Of a stretch of 64,000 bases of DNA, positions 11,521 through 24,277 are shown in pieces. The stretch is from assembly GCA_964006375.1 (NCBI GenBank), contig OZ023264.1:175269510-175333509 (forward strand), given 5' to 3'. The position numbers and the translations under genes are program-made. Positions within the stretch are counted from its first letter, which is position 1; each line of letters starts with the position of its first letter. Source of the DNA: Tillus elongatus (taxonomy: Eukaryota > Arthropoda > Insecta > Coleoptera > Cleridae). The notes beneath the pieces were generated by a model. It was given only the letters and a program-made list of their open reading frames with translations, searched no databases and was not told the DNA's origin.

Positions 11521-12890
11521 TTAAGACGCCGTCTCCCTACGAAGGTTGGCGATGCAACTGGCTATAATGGTGCGTGATACCGCACCTCTGAAAATCTCCA
11601 CAGATCTCCGTCCGAACCATCGACGCAGATCTTTCAGCCATGAGTTCTGCCGTCTGCCCACAGATCGTTTGCCCTCGATCTTTCCTTCGATGAGGAGTCG
11701 GAGGAGCTCGTACCGCTCCCCCCTCATAATGTGCCCGATGTATTGGAGCTTTCGTTCTTTGATGGTTGTCAGCAGTTCTTTGCCTTTACCTATTTTCCTT
11801 AGCACTTCCTCCTTAGTTATCATGTCTACCCAGGATTTACGCAGTATACGGCGATACAAGTACATCTCAAAGGCGTCAATGCGGCTCTCCATTGATTGGC
11901 AGAATGTCCAGCTCTCGGAGCCATAGAGTAGCACTGGGAAGATATAACAGCGCAATATACGTATTCGAAGCTGTAGGTTTAGGTCTCTACTGGTGAAGAG
12001 TTTCTTCATGGAGATGAATGTCCTTCTGGCCTATTCTATCCTTGATCTGATTTCCATTTTAGGGTCACTGTTCTCGTTGACGAGGGCTCCAAGGTATTTA
12101 ACGGACGGCACCTGATCCACAACCTGGTTGTTAATTTGAAGGATCGCCCGTCTTGGTGCCCTGGAGAACACAACCACCTTGGTCTTGGCAACGTTTATGT
12201 GTAAACCATACCGTGTGCTATGCTCAACGATGAGGTCCATCATATTCTGGAGATGTGGTAGGCTGTCGGCGACCACGACCGTATCGTCGGCGATTCGTAT
12301 ATTATTAATAAGGATGCCGTTGATTTTAACGCCCTCTTTCACATTATCCAGTGCCTCCCGGAACACCACCTCCCAGTATATGTTGAAGAGTAGAGGGGCA
12401 GGACACATCCTTGTCTAACACCTCTTCTGATTTTTGTTTCTTCGGATGTTATGCCCTCTATCCTAATCTCCGCAGTCTGATGCCAGTACAGCTGCGTGAT
12501 GATGTTCAGATCTCTCGCATCGACTCCGGTGTATTTTAGGATCTCAATGAGCTTCTGGTGCGAGACACAGTCGAAAGCTTTTCGGTAGTCAATAAAGCAG
12601 GCGTATATATCAACATTCATGTCTCTGCATCGCTGTGTGAGAACGCTGAGAGAGAAGAGAGCCTCGCGCGTGCCCATTCCGTTCTTAAATCCAAACTGCG
12701 TCTCGCCAGCCTGTCCCTCACATCTGGCGTATATGCGAGTGTGAGCAATGCGAAGAAACACCTTGAGGACGTGAGACATCAGGCTTATCATTCGGTGGTC
12801 GTCGCATTGAGAAGCGTTCGGTTTCTTTGGCAGAGCGATGAACGTCGACCTCAGCCAGTCCGTTGGTATATCAAACTTATTTCCATAGTA
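11521..12890 (-). pseudogene. RTE-clade LINE, reverse transcriptase and C-terminus
   Basis: The frame (minus) runs from DWLRSTFIALPKKPNASQCD (about 12870) through CFIDYRKAFDCVSH, GVRQGCVL and the catalytic IADD box (usually YADD). It ends with YGSESWTFCQSMESRIDAFE and KERKLQYIGHIMRG, typical of RTE-type elements. A one-base loss at about 12405 breaks the frame inside the GVRQGCVLSPLLF region. A TAG at about 12028 interrupts it again (RSRIE-stop-ARRTFIS). The frame ends at 11521 and AAGAAGAAG follows at once, matching the very short 3' ends of RTE elements. The 5' half with the endonuclease is missing. Confidence 0.85.
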
Positions 12891-13348
12891 ACATGATTAA
12901 ATTATTTAAGTATCGTTTAATGCCACTATCAGTGATTAGATTAATGCCATTTTGCGCAAAAACTAAGAGAGTAAGCAAAATTTTACAAAAGCAACAAAAC
13001 TTTGAAAAAAGATCGGTCTTTGAAAAAAAATTGACGTGTTTATCTAACCGCCAGATAAATAAATATGATAAAAAAAGTTAGGGGTGGGGGTAGTTTACAC
13101 CCTTGCAGGGGTGCAACTGCAATAGTTCTCATAACAACTAAACCACATGCTCATTACAATATTTCTGTGAAATTTGAATATGATCGGATTACTTGTTTAG
13201 GAGATAGGTAAAAAAATAAAAAATAAAAACTTTGAAGCCCTCTGGCGGCTAAACGGTGCAACTTTCCATAAAGGTGAGTGATCTTAATCGACCTAATTTT
13301 GGCTGAAAAATCTGTGGTAGGTCGGTTGTACATTGAATTAAAGGACAC

Positions 13349-13350
<2 letters not shown>
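12891..13350. other. Gene-free stretch
   Basis: AT-rich sequence between the RTE fragment and the (AT)n tract at 13351. A short GC-richer patch (GGGGTGGGGGTAGTTTACACCC) occurs near 13081. Nothing is recognised. Confidence 0.4.
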
Positions 13351-13427
<77 letters not shown>

Positions 13428-13432
<5 letters not shown>

Positions 13433-15330
13433 GGTGGCGCATTGAAAACGAAATGGACCGATTTGCGTCCAGTGAAAATTTTTTTTTAAGAAACGCTGAA
13501 ACATTTCAATTTTAATATTGAGGGGGACATGTCTTGAAATAAAACTCAAATTTGTCACATCAGCCCCTTTAGGGTGGTGATAACAACCCTTATATTTTAT
13601 ATAGGGAACATGGATCGAGTGTTACATCATTTGAAAGCTCTTTGTTTTTTGAATTCAGCACACTAATATTTTTGGAAGTTTTATCAACTCGTTTAAAAAA
13701 TATTCACAGTTGTAGTTGCAAGAACGTATTTCACTCATTGTGATAAGAAATGCACTAATTAGTCAATTTTTCGTGAAAACAAAAACAAAAAAAACAAAAC
13801 CAAATGTACAAAAATGTTTATTCAGTTAAGTAAGTGTTAAATTTGTTGACCACCAGCTTCCACACAAAAGTACAAATTTAGTTCAAAACGAGCTCTGACA
13901 TTCTGGAGCATTTGTGGAGTTATTAGACGGCATTCTTCCACAATGCGTCGTCGTAATTCTTCCAGAGACTCCGGTTCTGTTGCGTAAATTCTACTCTTTA
14001 AATGGTCCCATAGAAAGAAGTATAAAGGAGTTAAATCCGGTGATCTAGGGGGCCACTTAATAGCACCTCTACGCCCAAACTATTGCCCTGGAAACTCTCT
14101 GTTCAAAAACTCCCTAACACGTTGTGAAAAATGCGGAGGAGCTCCATTTTGTTGAAACACTAATTGATTTTCTTGATAGCCATAATCATTTTCAAGAATG
14201 TCAATTAGTGGAGGGTAAACGAAATCTTCTAGTAACTCCAAATACGTTTCGCTACTCAAATTGCCATCAAGAAAAATTCGTCCGATTAAACGGTCTCCAA
14301 AAATGCCAGTCCATACATTCAATTTCTGTGCAGTTTGAGTGTGGACTTCGAGAAAATTTCTTGGATTATTATCTGCCCAATAACGGCAATTATGACGATT
14401 CACTGTAGAGTTTAATAAAAACGTACACTCGTCTGAAAAACAGATATTGAACAGAAAGTTCCCGTTATCAGCTATTCGTGCAGTCATAACAAAACTCCAG
14501 CCGCCGATCAAAATGATCTTCACTCAGTTGTTGTACAAGATGAATTTTATACGGTTGAAATTTATGATGCTTCAATATCCGCTGAATAGTTCTTCTTTTG
14601 ATGTTTGAAACAGTGGCCAATTTTCTCGTGCTCAAAGTTGGGGTCTGCAGCAATTTGTCCTAAAACTTCAATCTCAGTGGTCTCATTTCTAACCGGAAAT
14701 TCACGTTCAGGGTCCCGTTTTTTGTTGGCTACTGAACCACTTTGTCAAAACTTTGCAACTAACTCCAAAATGTATTTTCTCTTCGGATGTCGTTCAATAA
14801 ACAAATTTGCGGTACGGTTGGCACAGTCATCGTTTTTGAAAAAAAAAGAGTAATTATTTCAACTCTTTCTTCTACAAAATACACCATTGTGAAATTAATT
14901 TTAGGTAGTACTATCAAGTGTCAAACCGACCGATAAACTGAAATAATAAACCGCATTTCTCTCATTCCGATAATAAATGTTCGCATAGTCAATTTTTTTG
15001 TTTACAAACCAACAGAACATTGACTATCAGCACATTTCTTATCGAAATGAGTGAAATGCGTTTTTGCATCTTCAACTGTGAATTGATAAAACTTCCAAAA
15101 AAATTAGTGTGCTGAATTGAGAATTTTTTTTATTTCAAATGATGTAACACTCAACCCATGTTCCCTATTTAAAATATAAGGGTTGTTATCAACACCCTTA
15201 AGAAGTTGATGTGACAAAGTTGAGTTTTATGTCAAAACATGTCCCCCTCAATAATAAAATTCACTGGTTTCAACGTTTCTTAAAAAAAATTATCTGGACG
15301 CAAATCTGTCTGTTTCGATTTCAATGCGCC

Positions 15331-15338
<8 letters not shown>
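13428..15338 (-). mobile_element. Mariner/IS630-type transposon with about 330-bp TIRs
   Basis: The ends are CAGGGTGGCGCATTGAAAAC (left) and its complement (right, ending near 15336). The left arm (about 13430-13760) pairs with the right arm (about 15010-15336) over roughly 330 bases with scattered differences. (AT)n tracts (13351-13429 and 15336-15409) flank both ends, so the element sits inside a TA-rich target. The transposase lies between the arms on the minus strand. A half copy is present at 8055-8616. Confidence 0.85.
13837..14887 (-). pseudogene. Mariner/IS630-type transposase, catalytically dead
   Basis: The start is an ATG at 14887 ([14 protein letters not shown]) and the end a TAA at 13837 after CVEAGGQQI, about 350 codons in all, a normal length. 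The frame is broken several times, including at the A run near 14838 and around 14468-14523. The first catalytic Asp is intact (CFSDECTF). The second is changed to Asn (VFQQNGAPPHF) and the third to Tyr (SPDLTPLYFFLW). Two of the three metal-binding residues are thus lost, besides the frameshifts, so this copy can no longer transpose itself. Confidence 0.85.
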
Positions 15339-15409
<71 letters not shown>

Positions 15410-15412
<3 letters not shown>

Positions 15413-15971
15413 TACACACTTTTTAGAAGATAGAAATCGTGTATTTTGCAGTTGTTTTTTTTTCCTTTACGTTATGGACAACAATAATTTATGAGCTTAC
15501 CTGATATATTACGAAGCGCACATTAGTTAACTAGAAGCTCTAGAAGCTCCACAAATACCGCCTACACAGGACAGTTCGTTTGCCTTTTAATATAGTATTT
15601 CTATGGGACGTAATTCTGGAAACGCTATAAATATTTCATTTATACGTTTGAATGTTGCTCTTATATTTATTGTAAAGCTACAGCGACCTATTTCTAAATG
15701 TGGGAGTATTCAAAAAGTACTATGAAAAAAACGTTTAATTCTTTGACATGATTATAATGTGATCAGAATACATTACGAACCACGGGAAAAAATAAACTTA
15801 TCATATACATCGAGCTGAAAAATAACGTAATAAATTCATTAAATTTGAGCAATTTGCCGCTTGACAATATGCTCAAACACATCAACACTAGTTTTCAAAA
15901 TTACAGATTTTTGCATTATATTTACGTTTCTCCCACTTCTGTTTTTTTTTTTAATTTAAAAAAAATTTATT
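15410..15971. other. Gene-free stretch
   Basis: AT-rich sequence with no recognised frame and no repeat shared with the rest of the window. Confidence 0.4.
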
Positions 15972-16450
15972 TCAACAACACACCACGAGGGCTTACAGCC
16001 TAAATACTATCGTACCGTGGGTGTCGACAAGGAGGAAAAAGGCAACTTGTTAATTCTGGACTTGAAGGTTTGGAGATTCGGAGGAGAAGGAAAAACATGT
16101 GCCGGCAAGGAATTCCACAACTTGGAAGTCCCCGGGACAAAAGAGCGGGCATAACAAGATGTTCTATGTCCGGTGACCTGGACAGTAAAAGGGTGCATTT
16201 GCTCTGTTCCCCTGGTAGATCTGTTGGGGGCAGCAGGTGGAGGAACTATGAACGAAAGCTCCTCTGAGCACTGCCCGTGCAGATATCTATAAAAGAGAGA
16301 GAAGTCACCAACGGCACGTCGGTGATCAAAGGATGGCAACCTTTGGGTGAGGGTAGTGTCACCAATGAGCCGTCAGCTCTCTTCTGAATGGAGTCCAGGA
16401 TAACGAGTGTAGAAGCTGCAGCGGCAGCGGCACCCCAGATGTGGGAGCAA
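15972..16450 (-). mobile_element. LINE-A 3' fragment
   Basis: It matches the last part of the LINE-A RT protein: FYRYLHGQCSEELSF, RGTEQMHPFTVQVTGHRT and TSKLWNSLPAHVFPSPPNLQ, ending in the PTVR stop at 16007. The 3' non-coding end (GTGGTGTGTTGTTGAAA then T/A-rich) is at 15972. The match stops at GTGGGAGCA (16441-16449), so the copy is 5' truncated. Confidence 0.85.
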
Positions 16451-16936
16451 ATATGACGTCATCGACATCGACGTCATCGACTTTTTTTTTAATGACAACC
16501 CCCTGTTTTATTGTGATATATTATTGAAGTGTCTAAACGGTTCCATCAAAAGTTTGATACCTCATCTTGTAACTTAAATGTCTTAACTACAATAGTCAAT
16601 TTACATGGGTATTCCAATAAATTAATTTTATATTTACCTAATACTTTTGCATACATAGTACATTATTACACGCAAGAAAATACCCTAAAACATATGTAGT
16701 GGAAAGAAAAATAATTTTAAAATCAAACAATTTCGAATGACTATCTTGTGACCGTGAACGTTCTGTTATTGGTCGTGGCGTAAACGCACAGTGAATAAAT
16801 GACGTTTACATTTGACTTATGATTTGATAAGTACGGTCGCTTGTTTCTTAACACCATGGTGAGTTTTATTCATTTATCGGGTTCTCGAGCTTGTTGTCAT
16901 TGTTGAAATTACCGTCCAGTGACGTCACATATCACG
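16451..16936. other. Gene-free stretch
   Basis: It starts with a short tandem of GACGTCATCGAC. The remainder is AT-rich with no recognised gene. Confidence 0.4.
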
Positions 16937-18300
16937 CCTCTGACCTTGATGAGATCCTAGCAATTGTTCTCAAAAAATGCACACCAGAACTTGCTCCTGT
17001 CGTGACTCGTCTGTTTCAGACATCTTACAATAGAGGCATATACCCTAGTAACTGGAAAACTGATCTAGTACAACCCGTCCCCAGGAAAAGATCAAAAGCG
17101 CTTCCTAGCAACTACAGGCTTATTTCTCTCCCTTCAGTCGTATCTAAAGTGATGGAAAAGTATAGAAACACCGAAACTCCGGCTTATGGCCTACCGCCAA
17201 AAACTCTGTACCTGGACAGCAAATTTCCTCTCGAACCGGAGAATTTCTGTTGTCGTGGATGGCCAATCCTCTAAATTGTATCCAATTAATGCAGGAGTCC
17301 CTCAAGGTTCAGCTTTAGCCCCTACTTTATTTCCTCTCAACATCAATCACCTCCTCTCTAGCACATCCAACCCAGTTCACAGCTGCGCGGATGACAGCAC
17401 CCTCCACTCAAATATACAATATTTTAAGTCTGTCTCTTTGGCCCAAATAGGTGAGGATCGCAGACTCATGGAGGGTTCTGTCTCTGTGGATCTCCAAAAA
17501 ATATGAGACTGGGGAAGTAGAAATCTTGTACAATTCAACCCCACCAAATATCATTCTTGCTTTCCATCTCATGAGAGATACACCAGTCATAGACACAACG
17601 CAATGAACAACCAAGTTATTCAAAGTAATGAGTCCTTTTCACTTGTTGGCATTTCTGTGGATCATAATGTCAATTGGCACCAACATGTCACATCAATTGC
17701 AGAAGCGGCTGCTAAGAAATTAGGTTTCCTCTTCCGGGCTCGCAAACACTTTTCACCAGCTAATATCTATACCTTATATACTTCACAAATAAGGCCAAAC
17801 CTCGAATACTGCTGCCATATCTGAGGTGCCGCTGCCGCTTCTACACTCGCTATCCTGGACTTCATTCACAAGAGAGCTGTACGTCTTATCGGTGACCCTA
17901 CACTCACCCAAAGGCTGCCATCCCTTGCCCACCGACATGCCGTTGGTGACCTCTCTCTCTCTCTCTTTTATAGGTATCTGCACGGGCACTGCTCAGAGGA
18001 GCTCTCTTCCATAGTTCCTCCATCTGCTGCCCCCAACAGATCTACCAGGGGAACAGAGCGAATGCACCCATTTACTGTCCAGGTCACCAGACATAGAACA
18101 TCTGGTTATGCCCGCTCTTTTGTCCCGAGGACTTCTAAGTTGCGGAACTCTTCGCCGGCACATGTTTTTCCTTCTCCTCCGAACCTCCAAACCTTCAAGT
18201 CCAGAATTAGCAAGTTGCCTCTTTCCTCATTGTCGGCACCCACCGTACGATAGTATTTAGGCTGTGAACCTTTGTGGTCTGTTGTTGAAATTAAAAAAAA
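16937..18300 (+). pseudogene. LINE-A reverse transcriptase, copy in tandem duplication (first)
   Basis: The frame starts abruptly in the RT (ASDLDEILAIVLKKCTPELAP) and includes NYRLISLPSVVSKVMEK, INAGVPQGSALAPTLF and the catalytic box as CADDSTLHS (usually YADD). The conserved palm segment with the first catalytic Asp is missing at about 17170. The C-terminal part (AAAKKLGFLFRAR, RPNLEYCCHI, HPFTVQVTRHRT) ends at the PTVR stop at 18253. Lesions include a TGA replacing Trp just after CCHI (17821) and a TGA before 17520. LINE-A belongs to the jockey/CR1 group; the exact clade is unresolved. Confidence 0.85.
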
Positions 18301-18575
18301 AATGCCGGCAAAATAGTGGTGTGTAATCAATTATGAAAATCGTATTTTCAAATATTTTTTGCATCGTTATTTTTGTAGTATGTGAAATGAACAATAAATG
18401 AAAACAATCTTTGTGGGATGTCTATCAGATGTGATAAGAAAAAAAACATGCAAATTGTTTATCTCATATTGATTAGATTACTTTTTTTTTTTAATTTGGA
18501 AATTTAAAGTGTCTTAACATCTAAGGTCATTGACACTGTCGGTACATTTTGTTTCGCTAATTAAAGTATCTGTAA

Positions 18576-18783
18576 TCAAATGCTATCAAATACTGAGGAT
18601 TGTCTTAAAAAACAGAGTAAATTAATCACATTTGGCTCACTCAAGTCAAGAATTTGGGATAGTGTTTTCCCATTTAGGTATTCGAGTGTTGGATTGTTAT
18701 ATAGTGGACATTCTTGAAGCACATGGTTAACAGTAATCACTCTGTCACATATTTCACATTGAGGTTGTTGTTGCTGGATAAGT
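18576..18783 (-). pseudogene. LINE C-terminal cysteine-motif fragment (duplicated piece)
   Basis: It encodes LLIQQQQPQCEICDRVITVNHVLQECPLY and a short tail, the cysteine/histidine region that follows RNase H in the fragment at 20297-20866. The tandem duplication cuts it at 18783 and fuses it to LINE-A sequence in the opposite orientation. Confidence 0.75.
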
Positions 18784-20015
18784 AGTACAACCCGTCCCCA
18801 GGAAAAGATCAAAAGCGCTTCCTAGCAACTACAGGCTTATTTCTCTCCCTTCAGTCGTATCTAAAGTGATGGAAAAGTATAGAAACACCGAAACTCCGGC
18901 TTATGGCCTACCGCCAAAAACTCTGTACCTGGACAGCAAATTTCCTCTCGAACCGGAGAATTTCTGTTGTCGTGGATGGCCAATCCTCTAAATTGTATCC
19001 AATTAATGCAGGAGTCCCTCAAGGTTCAGCTTTAGCCCCTACTTTATTTCCTCTCAACATCAATGACCTCCGCTCTAGCACATCCAACCCAGTTCACAGC
19101 TGCGCGGATGACAGCACCCTCCACTCAAATATACAATATTTTAAGTCTGTCTCTTTGGCCCAAATAGGTGAGGATCGCAGACTCATGGAGGGTTCTGTCT
19201 CTGTGGATCTCCAAAAAATATGAGACTGGGGAAGTAGAAATCTTGTACAATTCAACCCCACCAAATATCATTCTTGCTTTCCATCTCATGAGAGATACAC
19301 CAGTCATAGACACAACGCAATGAACAACCAAGTTTTTCAAAGTAATGAGTCCTTTTCACTTGTTGGCATTTCTGTGGATCATAATGTCAATTGGCACCAA
19401 CATGTCACATCAATTGCAGAAGCGGCTGCTAAGAAATTAGGTTTCCTCTTCCGGGCTCGCAAACACTTTTCACCAGCTAATATCTATACCTTATATACTT
19501 CACAAATAAGGCCAAACCTCGAATACTGCTGCCATATCTGAGGTGCCGCTGCCGCTTCTACACTCGCTATCCTGGACTTCATTCACAAGAGAGCTGTACG
19601 TCTCATCGGTGACCCTACACTCACCCAAAGGCTGCCATCCCTTGCCCACCGACATGCCGTTGGTGACCTCTCTCTCTCTTTTATAGGTATCTGCACGGGC
19701 ACTGCTCAGAGGAGCTCTCTTCCATAGTTCCTCCATCTGCTGCCCCCAACAGATCTACCAGGGGAACAGAGCGAATGCACCCATTTACTGTCCAGGTCAC
19801 CAGACATAGAACATCTGGTTATGCCCGCTCTTTTGTCCCGAGGACTTCCAAGTTGCGGAACTCTTCGCCGGCACATGTTTTTCCTTCTCCTCCGAACCTC
19901 CAAACCTTCAAGTCCAGAATTAGCAAGTTGCCTCTTTCCTCATTGTCGGCACCCACCGTACGATAGTATTTAGGCTGTGAACCTTTGTGGTCTGTTGTTG
20001 AAATTAAAAAAAAAA
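18784..20015 (+). pseudogene. LINE-A reverse transcriptase, second tandem copy
   Basis: It begins at VQPVPRKRSK and is nearly identical to 17068-18300, with the same CADDSTLHS box, the same stop after CCHI and the same PTVR end (19966). It differs by a few substitutions, such as INDLRSS for INHLLSS. Confidence 0.85.
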
Positions 20016-20296
20016 TGCCGGCAAAATAGTGGTGTGTAATCAATTATGAAAATCGTATTTTCAAATATTTTTTGCATCGTTATTTTTGTAGTATGTGAAA
20101 TAAACAATAAATGAAAACAATCTTTGTGGGATGTCTATCAGATGTGATAAGAAAAAAACATGCAAATTATTTATCTCATATTGATTAGATTACTTTTTTT
20201 TTAAATTTGGAAATTTAAAGTGTCTTAACATCTAAGGTCATTTACACTATCGGTACATTTTGTTTCGCTAATTCAAGTATCTGTAATCAAATGCTA

Positions 20297-20866
20297 TCAA
20301 ATAGTGAGGATTGTCTTAAAAAAACAGAATAAATTAGTCACATTTGGCTCACTCAAGTCAAGAATTTGGGATAGTGTTTTCCCATTTAGGTATTCGAGTC
20401 TTGGATTGATATATAGTGGACATTCTTGAAGCACATGGTTAACAGTAATCACTCTGTCACATATTTCACATTGAGGTTGTTGTTGCTGGATAAGTAGGTA
20501 TCCATGGGTGAACTTACAATGGCCTATACGAGTTCTTCTGATAACGACTTCTTCCCTGCGTGTTAGACTTGGGAACGTCTTTGTGATCACTGATGTTTCG
20601 ATCTTGCAAAGTTTGTTGTCAAGAGATAACCAGTGGGTTTGCCATTTGGCTTTAGCCCTTTGCCTAATATTTGCAATAAGGTCTGAATGGGTTTGTATGG
20701 GTATTATTGTCTTTTCTAGTATCACATTCCGTGAGCATTCGTCAGCATTTTCATTGCCTACAATGCCACTGTGGGAAGGCGTCCAGATCAGTGTGATTGA
20801 GTTGCCAGTATGATAGATACCGTGATCGTTTTCTTGTATTTGAATTACTATATAGATTACTTTCAC
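20297..20866 (-). pseudogene. LINE RNase H domain and C-terminal cysteine motif (I group)
   Basis: The 189-residue frame has the RNase H signature LIWTPSHSGIVGNENADE followed by LTRREEVVIRRTRIGHCKFTH and CEICDRVITVNHVLQECPLY. In I-group LINEs (I, R1, LOA and relatives) this domain follows the RT and degrades the RNA template. The RT and the N-terminal part of RNase H are missing upstream of about 20870, so this is a 3' fragment. Confidence 0.75.
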
Positions 20867-21217
20867 TGCAACAAAATAATAGGTTTACATAGCATTTAAT
20901 ATCTTCTGTTGGTTGTTTGTTACTATTATAATACACACGACACAAGATTTATATGCTTTACATTATGTAGGTCTAGTAAAGTCGTTTAATCAGTTGTTCT
21001 GTAAAGACCCCCTACATGCATAATACAACCACCATTTGTTTCGTGATGAGACTTTATTGCACGCACCTAGTATATTATGATTTTTAAATATAAATACACA
21101 TTAAAACTAATTGAAACTAGTCAAACAGTTTGTAATGTAAAAAGCATATTTTAGGGCCAAGCTTTTAATAATACTAACCGCATATAAAAGGCGGCTGACT
21201 TTAAATTGCTTAACTTT
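20867..21217. other. Gene-free stretch
   Basis: No recognised coding sequence. AT-rich spacer between the RNase H fragment and a Helentron-like element. Confidence 0.35.
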
Positions 21218-21336
21218 TTAGTGAATTTTCGTTAAGAAAATTCACTAATAGGAAGGTAACGATGGTAAGACGTACGGATTTTTTTCAAAATAGCGCAAAC
21301 TCGGGCCCCTAGAATCCAAATCCAACGTCCGTTTAA

Positions 21337-21406
<70 letters not shown>

Positions 21407-21545
21407 CAGAGCGATAACTCAGAAAATATTTAGCTAACTTGAACGAAACTTGGCACATACCTTCATTGTATTAAGACCGCGGAGGAGTTCGTAAATCAGC
21501 TATAACAGAAATTTTTCCCCCTAAAATATAAAATATATATACTGT
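21218..21545 (+). mobile_element. Helentron-like element, left half
   Basis: The palindrome is at 21218-21248 and the conserved left block contains CGGGCCCCTAGAATCC. The AT tract is at 21341-21398, followed by ATCAGAGCGATAACTCAGAAAAT and a diverged sensor-like block. The element is interrupted near 21545, where LINE-A begins. Confidence 0.65.
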
Positions 21546-21559
21546 CAGGTGGTAGTGGA

Positions 21560-24237
21560 CTTTTCCTTTACGTGATAATAAAATAGGGGGTACCACCCCT
21601 TACATCGAGGAGCCGGTGAAGTCCCAACGGACGTTCCCGGGTCTGGTGTACGAGTCGGTTTCCCTTATAAACAAAAATGATGATGGCTCCTCCTTGTACA
21701 AAAGATTCCGGAGATAAAATACCCCTCCATTCGGATCTCCGGGAGAGGGGTGCACAGGGGGAACCAGCATCAAGATTTATCATATCTTTCTCAATATATG
21801 TGGCCTAAATTCTAACCTGAACTCCGTTCACCATTTCCTTCAGGCTAGTAGACCCCAACTCCTCTTCCTCACCAAAACTCGAATCAGTGCCATAACAGCC
21901 ACTAACCACCTTAATTTTCCGCGGTATGAACTTCCTTCAGATTGAATGTCGGCGTGTGCGCATACGCCCGTAGCAATCTACCGTGCACCAGACTCCCCAA
22001 TTTAGAATCTGGAAGAAAAAACATACTTTGTATGAAACTCTCTCTCTCTCAGGGCTGCAACTAATTAATCTGTTGCATTTACTGGTCACCTTCTGACAAA
22101 AACTTTGTTCAGCTCTTCGACCACCTTTCTGAAAAAAACGACCATCTGATTTCTGAATATCCTTCCTCCGAGGTCACTATTCTTGGTGGATTCAATTCTA
22201 TTATAAGAAATGGCTAGGATCTTCAAAGACCGATCCACAAGGGAGAGCAGCGGAGGCCTTTGCAGTCAGCAATTCTTCAGCCAATATGGTTTAGAAACCT
22301 ACTTACTTTCCTCGCATCCCAACACACAGCTCAAATCCCTTGGATCTCCTTCTTACTACAAAACCTAAATGCTATAAGATATCAGTCACCGCCCCCCCTT
22401 GCTCGCTCAGGCCACGGTATGGTCACTGCTTCCTGCGCAATGCAACCAGAGGTCACACAGTCATCACACCCACATATCGTTTGGCACTACAACTCCGCGA
22501 ACTGGGACAAAATGCGGGATTACTTTTCCTCATTTCCATGGGCGTCTGCCTGCTTCTCTCATCCTGATCCCTCTGTTATCTCACAAAACGTCACCTAAAT
22601 TATCCAAGCTGGGATGGAATCTTTTATTCCACAGAAAACCTCTTCATCCACTCAAAGTCCCTGGTTCTTTAAATCCTGTGACAAGGCCAGCCTTGAAAAT
22701 ACCAAAGCTCACAAAACGCTTCTACACAATCCCAGTCAAGAAAACCGCCAAGCATTCAACGGCGCAAGAAACTGCTATGTCCGCATTCTTTCTGAGAACG
22801 AAAACTCGTTTCATAACCACATAAAAAACAAAGTCCTCTTAAGCTCCAACGGCAGCAAACCTTCGTGAACTCTTTCTTAATCTATCGGGAATAATTTTCA
22901 AAGGAGCACGTTCCCACCTCTTGTTTCATAGGATGAAATTGTTTCTACCGCCCTGGGCAAGGCTCAACCCACCTCCAGATGTTCAACCACTAACAGTCCC
23001 CAATGTCACGCATAAAATGACGGATATCATTTTCAAAACTTAAAAGGTACGAAAGAGGCTCTCTTCTCTTAATACCAGGAAAGCCTCTGACCTTGACGAG
23101 AGCCCAGCAATTGTCGTCAAAAAATCCGCACCAGAACTTGCTCCTGTCCTGACTCGTTTGTTTCAGACATGTTACAATAGAAGCATATTCGCTAGTAAGT
23201 GGAAAACTGCTAGAGTACAACTCGAGTAGAAAGGATCCAAAGCGCTTCCTAGCAACTACAGGCCTATTTATCTCCTTTCAGTCGTCTCTAAAGTGATGAA
23301 AAGTATATAAACACCGAATTACTAAAATTTCTTGAAAAACGCATTGTAATCCACGACAGGCAGTATGGACCCCGTCAGCACAGATCAATTGCCGACCTCC
23401 TTTCCTTTGTCACCCATTCTTGGAGCAAGTCTATGGAACTACACGGTGAATCCCAGATTGTCGCTCTAGACATATCCGAAGCATTCGACCAGCTCTGGCA
23501 CGCAGCGCCGCTTAATAAACTTCCTACCTCTGGCCTACCACCAAAACTATGTACCAAGACAGCAGATTTCCTCTCCAACCGGAGAATTTCTGTTGTAGTG
23601 GATGGCCATTCCTCTAAACTGTATCAAATTAATGCAGGTGTCTCTCAATGTTCAGCTTTAGCCACTACGTTACGCTGACGACAACACCCTCCACTCAAAT
23701 ATACAATATTCTAAGCCTATCTCTTGAGCCCAATTAGATGAGGATCGCAGACTCATGTAGGGTTGTGTCTCTGTGGATCCCCAAACAATATGTGACTGGC
23801 GAAGTAGAAATCGTTCACAATTCAACTCCACCAAATCTCAGTCTTGCTTTCTATCTTATAAGAGATACACCAGCCCTAGACCCATCACAATGAACAGCCA
23901 AGTTATTCAAAGCAATGAGTCATTTTCACTTGTTAGCATTTCTGTGGATCGAAATCTCAATTGGTACCAACATGTCACATCAATTGCAGAATCGGCTGCT
24001 AAGAAATTATGTTTCCTCTTCCGGGCTCGCAAATACTTTTCCCCAGCTAATCTCTATACCTTATGTACTTCACAAATAAGGCTAAAGCTCCAATACTGCT
24101 CCCACATCTGGGGTGCCGCTGCAGCTTCTACACTGGCTATCCTGAACTCTATTCAGAAGAGGGAGCTATACGTCTCATCGGTGACCCTACCCTCACCCAA
24201 ATGCTGCCGTCCCTTGCTCACCGACGTGCTATTGGTG

Positions 24238-24277
<40 letters not shown>

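Larger units (their letters stand above)
17068..20498. repeat. Tandem duplication, two units of about 1716 bp
   Basis: The segment 17068-18783 is repeated immediately at 18784-20498. The units share part of LINE-A, about 300 bases of spacer and part of an oppositely oriented RNase H fragment, with only sporadic differences (for example a shorter TC run at 19670). Both carry the same Trp-to-stop change, so this is a segmental duplication and not two insertions. The junction lies at AGTA in the RNase H fragment. Confidence 0.9.
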
